A stretch of 64,000 nt of DNA from Pelagibacterium sediminicola (GCF_003390885.1 NZ_QMEL01000003.1:186001-250000); one strand, 5' to 3'. Numbered from the stretch's first letter, positions 39,952-52,246 are shown. The notes: a model not told the origin generated them from the sequence alone. Program-made: numbers and translations.

Positions 39952-42078
39952 CTAGAACAGGGTCGACAGCGTCAACTGGAAGACCTGAGTCTTGTCATGG
40001 GCGTCCTTGTCGATCACGTGGGCGAAGTCGCCACGCAGCGGGCCCATCGGCGAATCCCAGATCAGCGATGCACCGACAGAGGATTTGAGGGGATTGGTCA
40101 GGCCCGTGGTCGCCTCACCCATATGAGCGGGCAAGCCGTCGATCCAACCAACGTCGCCCCAGACTGCGCCGCGAATACCCCAGGATTCGGGGAGCAACGG
40201 CAGCGGGAAATCGACCTCGGCCGAAAGGCCCGCATAGCTCAGGACGCCGAGCGGGTTGGTCCCGGCACGGGCACCCATGCCGCCATAAGAGAAGCCGCGC
40301 ACGAGGTTGGGCCCGAGAAGGAAGGCTTCGGTGGGATGAATGCCCGAGGTACCGAGATCGGTGAGCGCTCCGGCAACGCCGCGGACGCTACCGACCACGT
40401 CCATTTCTTCCCAGATGGGATAGTAGGCGCGGGCGCGGGCTTCACTCTTGATGAAGTCATGGCTCAACCCGGCATATTCTTGCGAGAACATGAGGTGCAC
40501 ACCCTCGCGCGGGCTGCGCGGATTATCAAGCGTGCTGTAGGTGAGCGAATAACCGACCGTGAGTTTGTCCAGTGATGACCCGCCCGGAATATACGCCGGC
40601 GCAGGTGGTGCTTTTGCATCCGTGAAGGTCTTCTGCTCGAAACCGACATGGGTCTGGAACTCGAGATCGCGCATGACGGGCAGGCCGAAGCGCAGGCGTC
40701 CGCCGGTGGTCTCGATGCCATAAGTGAAGTTCGAGCCTTCATCGACAACCCGGCGATAGACATCGACGCCGGCGGACACCTTGAGCCCCATGAAGCGGGG
40801 TTCGGTGAACGAGAAGTCGAAGGTCTGGCCGGTCTCGGAACGTCCCAGCGCAAGGCGGAGATATTGGCCGCGGCCAAGGAAATTGCGCTCGGTGAGTGAA
40901 ATTTCACCGAAAATTCCATCCTGAGACGAATAACCGCCACCGATGCCGTAGTCGCCTGTGCTCTGCTCGACGACCGCGACGTTGATGACGATCTTGTCCG
41001 GCGCGCTGCCGGGCGCCGCTGTCACCTGAACCGATTCAAAAAAGCCCAGCGCTTCAACCGCCGCCCGGCCACGGGTGACCATGGTGCGGTTGAAGGGATC
41101 GCCTTCGGCAAAATCGAACTCGCGGCGGATGACGAAATCGCGCGTGCGGGTGTTGCCCACGATATTGATCCGCTCGACATAGACCCGCGCACCCTCATCG
41201 ACCAGATAGGTGACATTGAAGGTGCGGTTTGTGATGTCGCGATCCATCCGGGCGCGCACTTCGGCAAAGGCGAACCCCTGCTCGGTAGCGCGCACAGCCA
41301 GGTCTTCCGAGGAACGGTTGAGATCGCTCAGAGAATAACGCCCGCCCTGACCGGTGCGGATCGCGCCGCGCAGCGCGTCGGCATTGAGGCCGGAAATGGA
41401 GGTCTCGATCGCGATATTGCCAAAATCATAGCGCTCGCCTTCCTCAATGGTGAAATTGATGAAGTAGGCGTTGCGGGCCGCATCGAACTCGGCAACCGCC
41501 GAAAGCACGCGGGCATCGGGAAAGCCGCGATCGGCGTAATAGAGGCGGATCAGCTCGCGATCGACCGCCAGGCGGTCCTCGTCATAAAGGTCGTCTCGGG
41601 TCAGCCAGCTCAGGAAATGCGATTCCTTGGTCACAATGGCGTTCTTGAGCGCGCTGGCGCCGACCGAATTATTGCCCGTGAAGTTGATCGCGGCGACGCC
41701 GGCACGATCGCCTTCATTGATGACGAACACGACGCGCAGGCGGCCATCGCTCATCGTCTCGGTGCGCGTGGTGACCGACACGTTGAAATATCCAGCCTGA
41801 TCGTAGGCCGCGCGGATGGTCTCGACATCTCCGGCGATGCCGGCCTGCGTATAAGCGCGGCGCGTCGCGAGATCGACCATGGTATTGAGCTGGGCGGTCG
41901 TGAAGCGACGATTCCCCTGGAAAGCAACCGAGCCGACAGCGGTGTTCTCGGCAACGGTAGTGACCGTTTGCGCCTGGGCGATTCCCGCCACCGGCACCCC
42001 GGGAATTGCGAGCGGCGCGACAGCAACCAGCGCCAGTGCGACAAGGATGCTGCGGAAAAGCTGGGCTGATCTGATCAT
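39952..42078 (-). CDS. bamA: Outer membrane protein assembly factor BamA
   Basis: The central BAM barrel. ATG 42078 starts a signal peptide (MIRSAQLFRSILVALALVAV ... AQAQ); the open frame upstream to 42309 is spurious. 708 residues. I see four POTRA domains, beginning VGSVAFQGNRRF, VAAINFTGNNSV, YDFGNIAIETSI and VYVERINIVGNT, matching POTRA2 to POTRA5 of other species. The barrel carries the VRGF loop-6 motif (LGPNLVRGFSYGG) and ends LSTLF with the terminal Phe. POTRA1 seems absent: only about ten residues lie between the signal peptide and the first visible domain. Confidence 0.95.
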   Translation of the reverse strand: MIRSAQLFRSILVALALVAVAPLAIPGVPVAGIAQAQTVTTVAENTAVGSVAFQGNRRFTTAQLNTMVDLATRRAYTQAGIAGDVETIRAAYDQAGYFNVSVTTRTETMSDGRLRVVFVINEGDRAGVAAINFTGNNSVGASALKNAIVTKESHFLSWLTRDDLYDEDRLAVDRELIRLYYADRGFPDARVLSAVAEFDAARNAYFINFTIEEGERYDFGNIAIETSISGLNADALRGAIRTGQGGRYSLSDLNRSSEDLAVRATEQGFAFAEVRARMDRDITNRTFNVTYLVDEGARVYVERINIVGNTRTRDFVIRREFDFAEGDPFNRTMVTRGRAAVEALGFFESVQVTAAPGSAPDKIVINVAVVEQSTGDYGIGGGYSSQDGIFGEISLTERNFLGRGQYLRLALGRSETGQTFDFSFTEPRFMGLKVSAGVDVYRRVVDEGSNFTYGIETTGGRLRFGLPVMRDLEFQTHVGFEQKTFTDAKAPPAPAYIPGGSSLDKLTVGYSLTYSTLDNPRSPREGVHLMFSQEYAGLSHDFIKSEARARAYYPIWEEMDVVGSVRGVAGALTDLGTSGIHPTEAFLLGPNLVRGFSYGGMGARAGTNPLGVLSYAGLSAEVDFPLPLLPESWGIRGAVWGDVGWIDGLPAHMGEATTGLTNPLKSSVGASLIWDSPMGPLRGDFAHVIDKDAHDKTQVFQLTLSTLF

Positions 42079-42112
42079 GTTTATTCTTGCTTTGCCTTGT
42101 GGGTCTGTCCCC

Positions 42113-42139
42113 GGGAATCGCACACAGGCACGGATTCCC
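42113..42139. promoter_or_regulatory. Inverted repeat in the bamA 5' region
   Basis: GGGAATC (42113-42119) and GATTCCC (42133-42139) pair around 13 bases, about 35-60 bases upstream of bamA; the short palindrome ACTCC-GA-GGAGT follows at 42144-42155. The rseP-bamA gap (188 bases) is much longer than others in this operon, so it may carry a bamA promoter or mRNA control element. Confidence 0.35.
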
Positions 42140-42266
42140 CCGATACTCCGAGGAGTTGTTTTACCTTTTTTTGCCGTCAGAGCAAGGTCAACGCCCTGTT
42201 CCGAAGCGGAAAAGATCGATGGGCATGTAATCATGCAACACCGCCAACCCCTTGAGGTCCCTGCCG

Positions 42267-43379
42267 CTAGACGAGATCGTTGACCAGCGTGAAGACCATC
42301 AGCGTACACACCAGCGCAAAGCCGATGCGGAAACCGATCTCCTGAATACGCTGGCTCAGGGGGCGGCCGCGGATGGCTTCGTAGATGTAGTACATCAGAT
42401 GACCACCATCCAACATCGGCACTGGCAACAGGTTAATCAGGCCGATATTTAGCGATAAAAGTGCGGTTAGGTTAACCAATGCTAACAGGCCCAGCGTCGC
42501 CACCTCACCCGAAACCTGCGCCATGCCGACCGGCCCGGCGATCTGGTCGAGATCGCCACGCCCCACGAAGATGTCGGCGATGAAAGCGACTGTGCGGTCG
42601 ACGATGAAGGCGATTTCCTCAAATGTCATCGAGACCGCCTCGAGTGGATCGGGGTGATAGAGGATGATATCGCCCTCCCCCACATCGCGGGAGACGCCGA
42701 TGCGCCCGATCTTGAGCTCGCGCCCGAAGCGCGTGACGCTCGTTTCACTGTCGGGCACGACGTTGATGTCGACCTGCTCGCCGCTCCTCTCGACGACGAC
42801 GCTGACCTGCCGGTCTGGCGCGGTTGCGACGAGCCGCTGGAAATCCTCAAAACCGCGCACCTTGAACCCGTCGACGGAAAGCACCCTGTCGCCCGCCTCG
42901 AATCCGGCAGCCGCAGCCGGGGAATCGGACATCACCCCGGAGATGACCGGATCGAGCGTCATCCGTCCGTAGCCCAGCAGCACGGCGTAGAGGATGAGGA
43001 AGGTGAAGATGACGTTGGCGGCGGGACCGGCCACGACGACCGCCATGCGCTGCCAGACATTTTTGTTGGCAAACAGCGTCGGGGCGGTTTGGGCGTCATA
43101 TTTTTCGGCAAGATCGGGGTCGGGAACGCTCGCTGCGTTCATGTCGCCGGTGAACTTGACATAGCCCCCGAGGGGCACGGCGGAAATCCGCCAGCGGGTG
43201 CCGCGCCGGTCGGTCCAGCCGAAGAGTTCGGGGCCGAACCCGATCGAAAAGGCATCGACCGCGACGCCGTTCCAGCGCGCAACGAGATAGTGCCCCATTT
43301 CGTGGACGAAGACGATGACGGTCAGCACCGCCAGAAAGGGGACGATGTAGTTGAGATAGAATGGAAGGGACCCCATCAT
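42267..43379 (-). CDS. rseP: Site-2 protease RseP (MmpA-like)
   Basis: A membrane zinc metalloprotease for regulated intramembrane proteolysis; the Caulobacter homologue MmpA cleaves PodJ. 370 residues: the first helix has VFVHEMGHYLVAR (HExxH at about residues 26-30), one PDZ domain at about 125-200 (SPAAAAGFEAGDRVLSVDG), and a third helix with LLPVPMLDGGHLMYY (LDG metal ligand). Two ATGs in tandem (43379, 43376) follow AGGACA; the second has better spacing. cdsA is upstream; dxr, usually between them, is missing. Confidence 0.95.
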   Translation of the reverse strand: MMGSLPFYLNYIVPFLAVLTVIVFVHEMGHYLVARWNGVAVDAFSIGFGPELFGWTDRRGTRWRISAVPLGGYVKFTGDMNAASVPDPDLAEKYDAQTAPTLFANKNVWQRMAVVVAGPAANVIFTFLILYAVLLGYGRMTLDPVISGVMSDSPAAAAGFEAGDRVLSVDGFKVRGFEDFQRLVATAPDRQVSVVVERSGEQVDINVVPDSETSVTRFGRELKIGRIGVSRDVGEGDIILYHPDPLEAVSMTFEEIAFIVDRTVAFIADIFVGRGDLDQIAGPVGMAQVSGEVATLGLLALVNLTALLSLNIGLINLLPVPMLDGGHLMYYIYEAIRGRPLSQRIQEIGFRIGFALVCTLMVFTLVNDLV

Positions 43380-43454
43380 TGTCCTGTTCTCAATAGATGC
43401 CGCACAATCGTCATTGCGACGGCAATATGGTGCAATTGGGCCGGACGGCGGCTG

Positions 43455-44327
43455 CTACCAGAACAAAATGCCCTGGGGGACCGCGCCGAGGCCACGATTG
43501 GCCAACCCGATGAGCCACAAGACGATCGCGGCGACCGCCAGGCTGTCGATGCGGTCCATCAGCCCGCCATGGCCGGGAATGATATTGCCGCTGTCCTTGA
43601 TGGCAAAGCGGCGCTTGACGGCGCTTTCACCCAGATCGCCCAATTGACCGGAAATCGAGACGACAACGCTTATGAGCAGCCCTATGGCGGCAGGCGATTG
43701 CGTATGGAGGCTCAAATCGGCCAGCCACCAGACGAGCATGCCCCCGAGCGTGCCCAGCGTCAGCCCGCCCGCCGCCCCCGACCATGTCTTCGAGGGCGAG
43801 ACATCGGGGGACAATTTGGTGCCGCCTACCAGCCGGCCCACAAAATAGGCTCCCGTATCGGTCAGCCAGACGACGGTTGCAAGGAACACGCCCGACCAGA
43901 TACCGGCGGCTGAACTGCCGCGAATGGCCATGAACGCTATGGCAACGGTGCTGAAAAAGACGACCCCGGCGATGCGCCAGTGCCGGTTGGGTGCCTTGAC
44001 GAATATGGCGATGAAAACCGCGACGATGACCACGACCGCGCTGGCCCATGCCCCATTCATCGGATGGGCCAGCGCCACGATGGCGAAAAGCCCCATGAAA
44101 AGAGTACCCGGCCACCCCGATTCCCGCCCGGTGATCATCTTTTCCCATTCGCGATAGGCCCCGGCCATGACAAGGCCGATGAGCAGCGCAAAGGGTATCC
44201 AGCCCGCAACCAGGGCTATGACGGTCAATGGAATGAGCACGATGGCCGAAAGCAGGCGCGGGAGAAGATCCGGACCGAACGGCCAGAGCGACCGCTTGTT
44301 TTGTGATCTGCCTTGCGTGCCGCTCAC
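43455..44327 (-). CDS. cdsA: Phosphatidate cytidylyltransferase
   Basis: Makes CDP-diacylglycerol for phospholipid synthesis in the inner membrane. 290 residues with about eight helices and the C-terminal signature VSPSKTWSGAAGG plus GQLGDLGESAVKRRFAIKDS and IIPGHGGLMDRIDSL, which carries catalytic acidic residues. It overlaps uppS by 4 bases. Separated from rseP by 75 bases. Confidence 0.97.
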   Translation of the reverse strand: MSGTQGRSQNKRSLWPFGPDLLPRLLSAIVLIPLTVIALVAGWIPFALLIGLVMAGAYREWEKMITGRESGWPGTLFMGLFAIVALAHPMNGAWASAVVVIVAVFIAIFVKAPNRHWRIAGVVFFSTVAIAFMAIRGSSAAGIWSGVFLATVVWLTDTGAYFVGRLVGGTKLSPDVSPSKTWSGAAGGLTLGTLGGMLVWWLADLSLHTQSPAAIGLLISVVVSISGQLGDLGESAVKRRFAIKDSGNIIPGHGGLMDRIDSLAVAAIVLWLIGLANRGLGAVPQGILFW

Positions 44328-45076
44328 GTCCCTATACCGCCAAACCTTCGATCCCGCTCGGTGAAGGCCCTGAGCGCCCGGACGAACACCGATTCGTCAA
44401 AATCGGGCCAGTTCTCCTCCACAAAGACCAGTTCGGCATAAGCTGACTGCCAAAGCAAGAAGTTAGAGAGGCGCATTTCGCCACTGGTGCGCACAATCAG
44501 GTCGGGATCGGGAAGCCCGACGGTGGAAAGGTGGGTGGCAAGGGTGTTCTGGTCGATGGCGGCGGGGTCGATTTCTCCCGCTGCCGCCTTGGCCGCGATC
44601 GCTTTTACGGCTGCGACGATCTCGGATTTGGCGCCGTAATTGAAGGCGATGATGAGGTTGAGCCCGGTATTTCCTGCAGTCTTGGCCTCAACATCCTCGA
44701 TGACGGCGCGCAGGCCCGGATCGAGGCTCGCGCGGTCGCCGATGATGCGCACCTGGACGTTCTGGCGCATCAGCCGCGCCAGATCGGACGCAACGAAACG
44801 CCGCAAAAGGCCGAAAAGGAAATTGACCTCGTCGGGCGGGCGGCGCCAGTTCTCGGACGAAAAGGCAAAAAGCGTCAGGCACTCAACGCCATAGCTTATG
44901 CACAATTCGACCGTCCGCCGCACGGCCTCGACGCCGGCTCTATGCCCCTCGGCCCGCCCCAGCCCCCTGGCCTTCGCCCAACGGCCATTGCCATCCATGA
45001 TGATCCCGATGTGACCGGGAATCTTGAGGCTGGACTTCTCGTTCGCGGCCGAAACGATTGCCGGGTTGACTGACAT
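44324..45076 (-). CDS. uppS: Undecaprenyl diphosphate synthase
   Basis: A cis-prenyltransferase making the C55 lipid carrier for peptidoglycan and O-antigen. 250 residues: HIGIIMDGNGRWAKARGL (catalytic Asp), GVECLTLFAFSSENWRRP, and C-terminal LIVRTSGEMRLSNFLLWQ and ELVFVEENWPDF. The motif has GEM where GEQ is commonest. The substrate depends on the isoprenoid pathway whose dxr gene is not found in its usual place here. Confidence 0.97.
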   Translation of the reverse strand: MSVNPAIVSAANEKSSLKIPGHIGIIMDGNGRWAKARGLGRAEGHRAGVEAVRRTVELCISYGVECLTLFAFSSENWRRPPDEVNFLFGLLRRFVASDLARLMRQNVQVRIIGDRASLDPGLRAVIEDVEAKTAGNTGLNLIIAFNYGAKSEIVAAVKAIAAKAAAGEIDPAAIDQNTLATHLSTVGLPDPDLIVRTSGEMRLSNFLLWQSAYAELVFVEENWPDFDESVFVRALRAFTERDRRFGGIGT

Positions 45077-45097
45077 GGCGTCCCCTTGGCAGGCTGG

Positions 45098-45658
45098 TCA
45101 GACCTGCATGATTTCCTGTTCCTTGTGGGCTACCAGCGCATCGATTTCCGCGATTGCCTCGTCGGTTGCCTTCTGAACCTTGTCGGAATTGCCGCGCGAC
45201 TCGTCCTGGCTCATTTCGCCATCCTTTTCGAGCTTGCGCAGCAATTCGATGCCGTCCCGGCGCACATGGCGCACCGCAACGCGGGCCTGCTCGGCATATT
45301 GATGGGCAACTTTGGACAATTCGCGGCGGCGCTCCTCGTTGAGTTCGGGGAGCGGTACGCGGATGACGGCGCCTTCCGACATCGGGTTGAGCCCGAGATG
45401 GGAATCGCGGATGGCCTTTTCGACCGCGGCAGCCATGGAACGGTCCCAGACCTGGACGGAAAGCATGCGCGACTCGGGGACCGAAACGGTCGCGACCTGA
45501 TTGAGCGGGGTCGGCGAGCCATAGGCATCGACCATGATGGGATCGAGCAGGCTGGCGCTGGCGCGGCCGGTCCTCAAGCCTGAGAGGTCCGATTTCATCG
45601 ATTCAATGGACTTCTTCATGCGCGAGCGCAGACTTTCGAGTGAGAACGCTTCGGACAT
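45098..45658 (-). CDS. frr: Ribosome recycling factor
   Basis: Splits post-termination ribosomes with EF-G. From ATG 45658 186 residues ([20 protein letters not shown]), with [14 protein letters not shown] and a C-terminal three-helix bundle ending [15 protein letters not shown] is properly placed. The frame reads further upstream to 45712 without support. Downstream of pyrH, as in most bacteria. Confidence 0.97.
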   Translation of the reverse strand: MSEAFSLESLRSRMKKSIESMKSDLSGLRTGRASASLLDPIMVDAYGSPTPLNQVATVSVPESRMLSVQVWDRSMAAAVEKAIRDSHLGLNPMSEGAVIRVPLPELNEERRRELSKVAHQYAEQARVAVRHVRRDGIELLRKLEKDGEMSQDESRGNSDKVQKATDEAIAEIDALVAHKEQEIMQV

Positions 45659-45699
45659 GTGTTTCTCCCTTATTCTGCCAGCAGCCCTCACCGGGGTGC

Positions 45700-45716
45700 T
45701 GCAATGGACCATTGCA
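45700..45716. promoter_or_regulatory. Perfect 17-bp palindrome in the pyrH-frr gap
   Basis: TGCAATGG-A-CCATTGCA is fully symmetric with a one-base centre, too tight for an RNA hairpin but well shaped for a dimeric protein. It is 42 bases upstream of frr in a 133-base gap. No regulator is known to me for this site. Confidence 0.45.
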
Positions 45717-45791
45717 TTAATCTATATGCCGGAATCAACCCAATAGCAGGAAAAACGCCGGTGGCGGCAAATCACGTTGCCGCAAGAGCGG

Positions 45792-46505
45792 TTACCCGAC
45801 GCGCGTGCTCGGCGCGCTTCCGTCGAGCACGCCGGCCAGCCCTTCCCGTGCAGAGAGCGCATAGACGACGATCGGCAGACTGTTGTCGCGCGCCAATGCA
45901 AATGCGGCGGTATCCATCACGCGCAGATCGCGGGCGATGACCTCCTCGTGGGAAATCGTCTCGAACCGCTCGGCGGAGGGATCCTTGGCCGGGTCGGCCG
46001 AATAGACGCCGTCGACCTTGGTGCCCTTGAGCAGCACGTCGCACCGCAATTCGATCGCCTTGAGGGCCGCGGCGGTATCGGTGGTAAAGAACGGATTGCC
46101 GGTGCCACCCGCGCAGATGACGACGGCCCCGCCCTCGAGCGCGGCGATCGCGCCACGCTGGGTGAAGGTATCGGCGATCGAGGGCATGGTGACCGACGAA
46201 AAAACGTGGGACCTACCCCCTGCCCTGCGGATGGCATCACCAAGCGCCAGCGAATTGATGACGGTGCCCAGCATCCCCATATGGTCGCCGATGACCCTGT
46301 CGCCTCCTTTGGCCGCGACCGCCATGCCCCGGAAGATGTTGCCGCCCCCGATGACAATGGCCACCTGGACGCCCATGCGGGCCACATCGACGATCTGCCG
46401 GGCGACGTCATCGAGGAACCGGGGCTCGATTCCATATGACTGGTCTCCGGCGAGGGCTTCGCCGGAGACCTTTAAAAGCACGCGAGTGTAGTCAGGTTTG
46501 GACAT
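45792..46505 (-). CDS. pyrH: UMP kinase
   Basis: Phosphorylates UMP, an essential pyrimidine step. From ATG 46505 237 residues (MSKPDYTRVLLKVSGEALAG), with IGGGNIFRGMAVA, an amino-acid-kinase core and FTTDTAAALKAIE. GGGG precedes the ATG. The frame extends 8 codons upstream without support. Follows tsf, as in the conserved rpsB-tsf-pyrH-frr order. Confidence 0.97.
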   Translation of the reverse strand: MSKPDYTRVLLKVSGEALAGDQSYGIEPRFLDDVARQIVDVARMGVQVAIVIGGGNIFRGMAVAAKGGDRVIGDHMGMLGTVINSLALGDAIRRAGGRSHVFSSVTMPSIADTFTQRGAIAALEGGAVVICAGGTGNPFFTTDTAAALKAIELRCDVLLKGTKVDGVYSADPAKDPSAERFETISHEEVIARDLRVMDTAAFALARDNSLPIVVYALSAREGLAGVLDGSAPSTRVG

Positions 46506-46558
46506 GGACTGCCCCGCAAGAACGGCCAAGAACGAATCCGAGGAAAATCGGGTTTACG

Positions 46559-47485
46559 TTACTGGGAGCCGGCTGCGGCGGCAACCTCGGCGGCAAAGTC
46601 CGCCTCGTTCTTCTCGATGCCCTCACCAAGCGCATAGCGCACGAAACCGGTGACCTTGATCGGCGCGCCAGCGTCCTTTTCAGCGTTGGCAACGGCCTGG
46701 GCCACGGTGTTCTCGCCATCGATGACGAAGACCTGGGCCAGAAGGGTCACTTCCTCGTAATACTTGCGGATGCGGCCTTCGACCATCTTTTCGATGATGT
46801 TGTCGGGCTTGCCCGAGGCCTTGGCCTGTTCGGAGAACACCGCACGCTCACGCTCGACGGCGGCCGGATCGAGATCTTCAGCCGAGAGAGAAAGCGGATT
46901 GGTGGCGGCGATGTGCATGGCGATCTGCTTGCCGAGCGCCGTCAGCACGTCCTTGTTTCCGGTCGATTCCAGTCCCACCAGGATACCGATGCGGCCAAGG
47001 CCCTCGGCGACCGAAGAGTGCACATAGGTGCCCACGACGCCGTTGGCGACCTCGAGGATCGCGGTGCGGCGCAGGGTCATGTTCTCGCCGATCTTGGCGA
47101 TGGCTTCGGTCAGTTCCTCGGAGACCGTGCGGCCGGAACCGGGATAGGCGGCGGCGCCGAGCGCTTCGACATCGCCATTGGTGCCGAGCGCGAGCTTTGC
47201 AGTGTTGGCGACGATCGACTGGAACTGCTCGTTGCGGGCCACGAAGTCGGTTTCCGAGTTGATCTCGACGATGGCGGCGCGGTTACCTTCGGCTGCGATG
47301 CCGACAAGGCCTTCGGCGGCCACGCGGTCGGCCTTCTTGGCGGCCTTGGCAAGACCGCGCGAGCGCAGCCAGTCAACGGCGGCCTCGATGTCGCCATTGG
47401 TTTCGGTAAGCGCCTTCTTACAGTCCATCATGCCTACGCCCGTCATATCGCGGAGCGTTTTTACGTCGGCAGCACTAATTGACAT
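46559..47485 (-). CDS. tsf: Translation elongation factor Ts
   Basis: The nucleotide exchange factor for EF-Tu. 308 residues from ATG 47485 ([18 protein letters not shown]) with [19 protein letters not shown] and [18 protein letters not shown] is at good distance, which rules out the upstream Met at 47509. A hairpin lies between rpsB and tsf. Confidence 0.97.
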   Translation of the reverse strand: MSISAADVKTLRDMTGVGMMDCKKALTETNGDIEAAVDWLRSRGLAKAAKKADRVAAEGLVGIAAEGNRAAIVEINSETDFVARNEQFQSIVANTAKLALGTNGDVEALGAAAYPGSGRTVSEELTEAIAKIGENMTLRRTAILEVANGVVGTYVHSSVAEGLGRIGILVGLESTGNKDVLTALGKQIAMHIAATNPLSLSAEDLDPAAVERERAVFSEQAKASGKPDNIIEKMVEGRIRKYYEEVTLLAQVFVIDGENTVAQAVANAEKDAGAPIKVTGFVRYALGEGIEKNEADFAAEVAAAAGSQ

Positions 47486-47513
47486 CTTGATTACCTCTTT
47501 ATCGGCCACAAGG

Positions 47514-47532
47514 CCCGCGTATGGAACGCGGG
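47514..47532 (-). terminator. Possible attenuating hairpin between rpsB and tsf
   Basis: CCCGCGT-TCCAT-ACGCGGG is a perfect 7-bp stem in the 94-base rpsB-tsf gap. No T-run follows, so it is more likely a partial attenuator or mRNA processing/stability element than a full terminator. Confidence 0.4.
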
Positions 47533-47579
47533 ACTTGTGGGGCCATATTCGTCAGTTGCGTCAACCCGGTGACGGGCTG

Positions 47580-48401
47580 TCAGGCCTGAGTGGCCTGCTC
47601 CTGGGCCACCTGATCCTGGGCAGCAGTTTCCTCGGCGGCGGGCTCTTCAGCCGCCAGCGCAGGCTCTTCGAGCACTTCGCTGGATGCGCCCAGATCGTGG
47701 CCCAGCGCCGACGAGGAGCGCGAAATGCCGTCGATGGCGGCACGCGAGACGAGCGAGAGATAAAGCTCGAGCGCACGAGCCGCGTCGTCATTACCCGGAA
47801 TCGGGAAATCGACGACATCGGGATCGCAATTGGTATCGACGATGGCAACCACCGGGATGCCCAGACGGCGGGCTTCCTTGATCGCGTTGGCTTCCTTGTT
47901 CGTGTCGATCACGAACAGCAGGTTGGGCACGTTACCCATGTCCTTGATGCCGCCGAGGTCGCGCTCAAGACGCTCCTGCTCGCGGCTGCGCTGCAGGCGC
48001 TCGCGCTTGGTGAGACCCGAAGCGCCTTCCGCTTCGAGGGCCTCGAGTTCGCGCAGGCGCTGGATCGAGTGGGAAATCGTCTGCCAGTTGGTCAGCATGC
48101 CGCCGAGCCAGCGGGAGTTGACATAATATTGCGCGGACTGGCGGGCCGCCTCGGCGACGAGCGGCGCGGCCTGGCGCTTGGTGCCCACGAACAGCACGCG
48201 GCCACCCTCGGCCACGGTATCGGAAATGAGCTGGAGCGCGCGGTAAAGCGCAGGCACAGTCTGGCTCAGGTCGATGATGTGGATGTCGTTGCGGACGCCG
48301 AAGATGTAGCGTTCCATCTTGGGGTTCCAGCGGTGCTTCTGGTGGCCGAAGTGGACCCCGGCTTCAAGAAGCTGGCGCATGGAAAAATCGGGCAATGCCA
48401 T
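47580..48401 (-). CDS. rpsB: 30S ribosomal protein S2
   Basis: 273 residues from ATG 48401 ([20 protein letters not shown]) with [23 protein letters not shown] and [16 protein letters not shown]. An acidic Ala/Glu/Gln-rich C-terminal tail of about 45 residues extends beyond the E. coli length, common in alphaproteobacteria. AAAGGA precedes the ATG. First gene of the translation-envelope block. Confidence 0.97.
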   Translation of the reverse strand: MALPDFSMRQLLEAGVHFGHQKHRWNPKMERYIFGVRNDIHIIDLSQTVPALYRALQLISDTVAEGGRVLFVGTKRQAAPLVAEAARQSAQYYVNSRWLGGMLTNWQTISHSIQRLRELEALEAEGASGLTKRERLQRSREQERLERDLGGIKDMGNVPNLLFVIDTNKEANAIKEARRLGIPVVAIVDTNCDPDVVDFPIPGNDDAARALELYLSLVSRAAIDGISRSSSALGHDLGASSEVLEEPALAAEEPAAEETAAQDQVAQEQATQA

Positions 48402-48545
48402 TGGTGTATTCCTTTCCGGTTTTGCCTCTGCAAAGGACGTATGGACGGATTTCCGCCACCGGATCGGTTCCGTTAGGTCACGGAGCCAGCCTTTGCATGT
48501 GGATTTAACGTTGCGCGCTATACAGGAGCCGGGCCTCCGAGGCAA
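48402..48545 (-). promoter_or_regulatory. rpsB promoter and structured leader
   Basis: On the minus strand TTGCCT (48545-48540), a 17-base spacer and TATAGC (48522-48517) form a good promoter just past the dnaE stop. The leader of about 110 bases contains TGCAAAGG (48497-48490) pairing with CCTTTGCA (48436-48429), closing a 53-base internal region. Ribosomal protein S2 represses its own mRNA in other proteobacteria through such a leader; that role here is inference. A CGAGGC/GCCTCG hairpin at 48538-48551 straddles the dnaE end. Confidence 0.55.
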
Positions 48546-48551
48546 GCCTCG

Positions 48552-51995
<3,444 letters not shown>

Positions 51996-52084
51996 ATTGG
52001 CGATTCTCTCTGGGCGGGCCGCTGCTTTCCTTTTGCCACTCCCCGCCCCCAAGGCCAACCATGGGCGCGGCTTTTGCACAAGGG

Positions 52085-52183
52085 TCAGGCGATATAGGCC
52101 AGCATGTCCATGTAAGCGAGCATGACGCCGCCGAAAACGGTAAGCGAAACCAGAGCCATGAAGTCCTTCACAATGGTCAGCAT
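52085..52183 (-). CDS. 32-residue SOS-controlled membrane peptide
   Basis: A very short gene: ATG 52183 to TGA 52085, 32 residues, starting MLTIVKDFMALV and ending MDMLAYIA. After seven residues the rest is one hydrophobic helix (SLTVFGGVMLAY in the middle), so a single-pass inner-membrane peptide. AAAGGAGG lies 5 bases before the ATG, among the best ribosome sites in the window. Its promoter carries two perfect LexA boxes. Size, hydrophobicity and SOS control resemble SidA, the 29-residue SOS cell-division inhibitor of Caulobacter; homology is not claimed. dnaE follows 89 bases downstream with no clear terminator between. Confidence 0.75.
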   Translation of the reverse strand: MLTIVKDFMALVSLTVFGGVMLAYMDMLAYIA

Positions 52184-52203
52184 GTTTGCCTCCTTTTGAT
52201 AAA

Positions 52204-52246
52204 GTTCCATGTTTGTTCTTATAAGTTCGTTATTTGTTCCTGTCCA
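52204..52246 (-). promoter_or_regulatory. SOS promoter of the 32-residue peptide gene with two LexA boxes
   Basis: Minus strand: TGGACA (52246-52241), 17-base spacer, TATAAG (52223-52218). Perfect GTTC-N7-GTTC boxes are at 52225-52239 (filling the spacer) and 52204-52218 (starting at the -10 edge). This arrangement is the same as in the lexA promoter. The remainder of 52247-52424 holds no gene that I recognise. Confidence 0.85.

Noticed and set aside
42079-42309. 77-codon N-terminal extension of bamA
   Set aside because: The extension precedes a normal signal peptide and runs into the rseP coding end; it contains no POTRA pattern.
52215-52228. A third LexA box in the peptide promoter
   Set aside because: The middle GTTC pair has a spacer of 6, not 7 bases; it is a by-product of the two true boxes.
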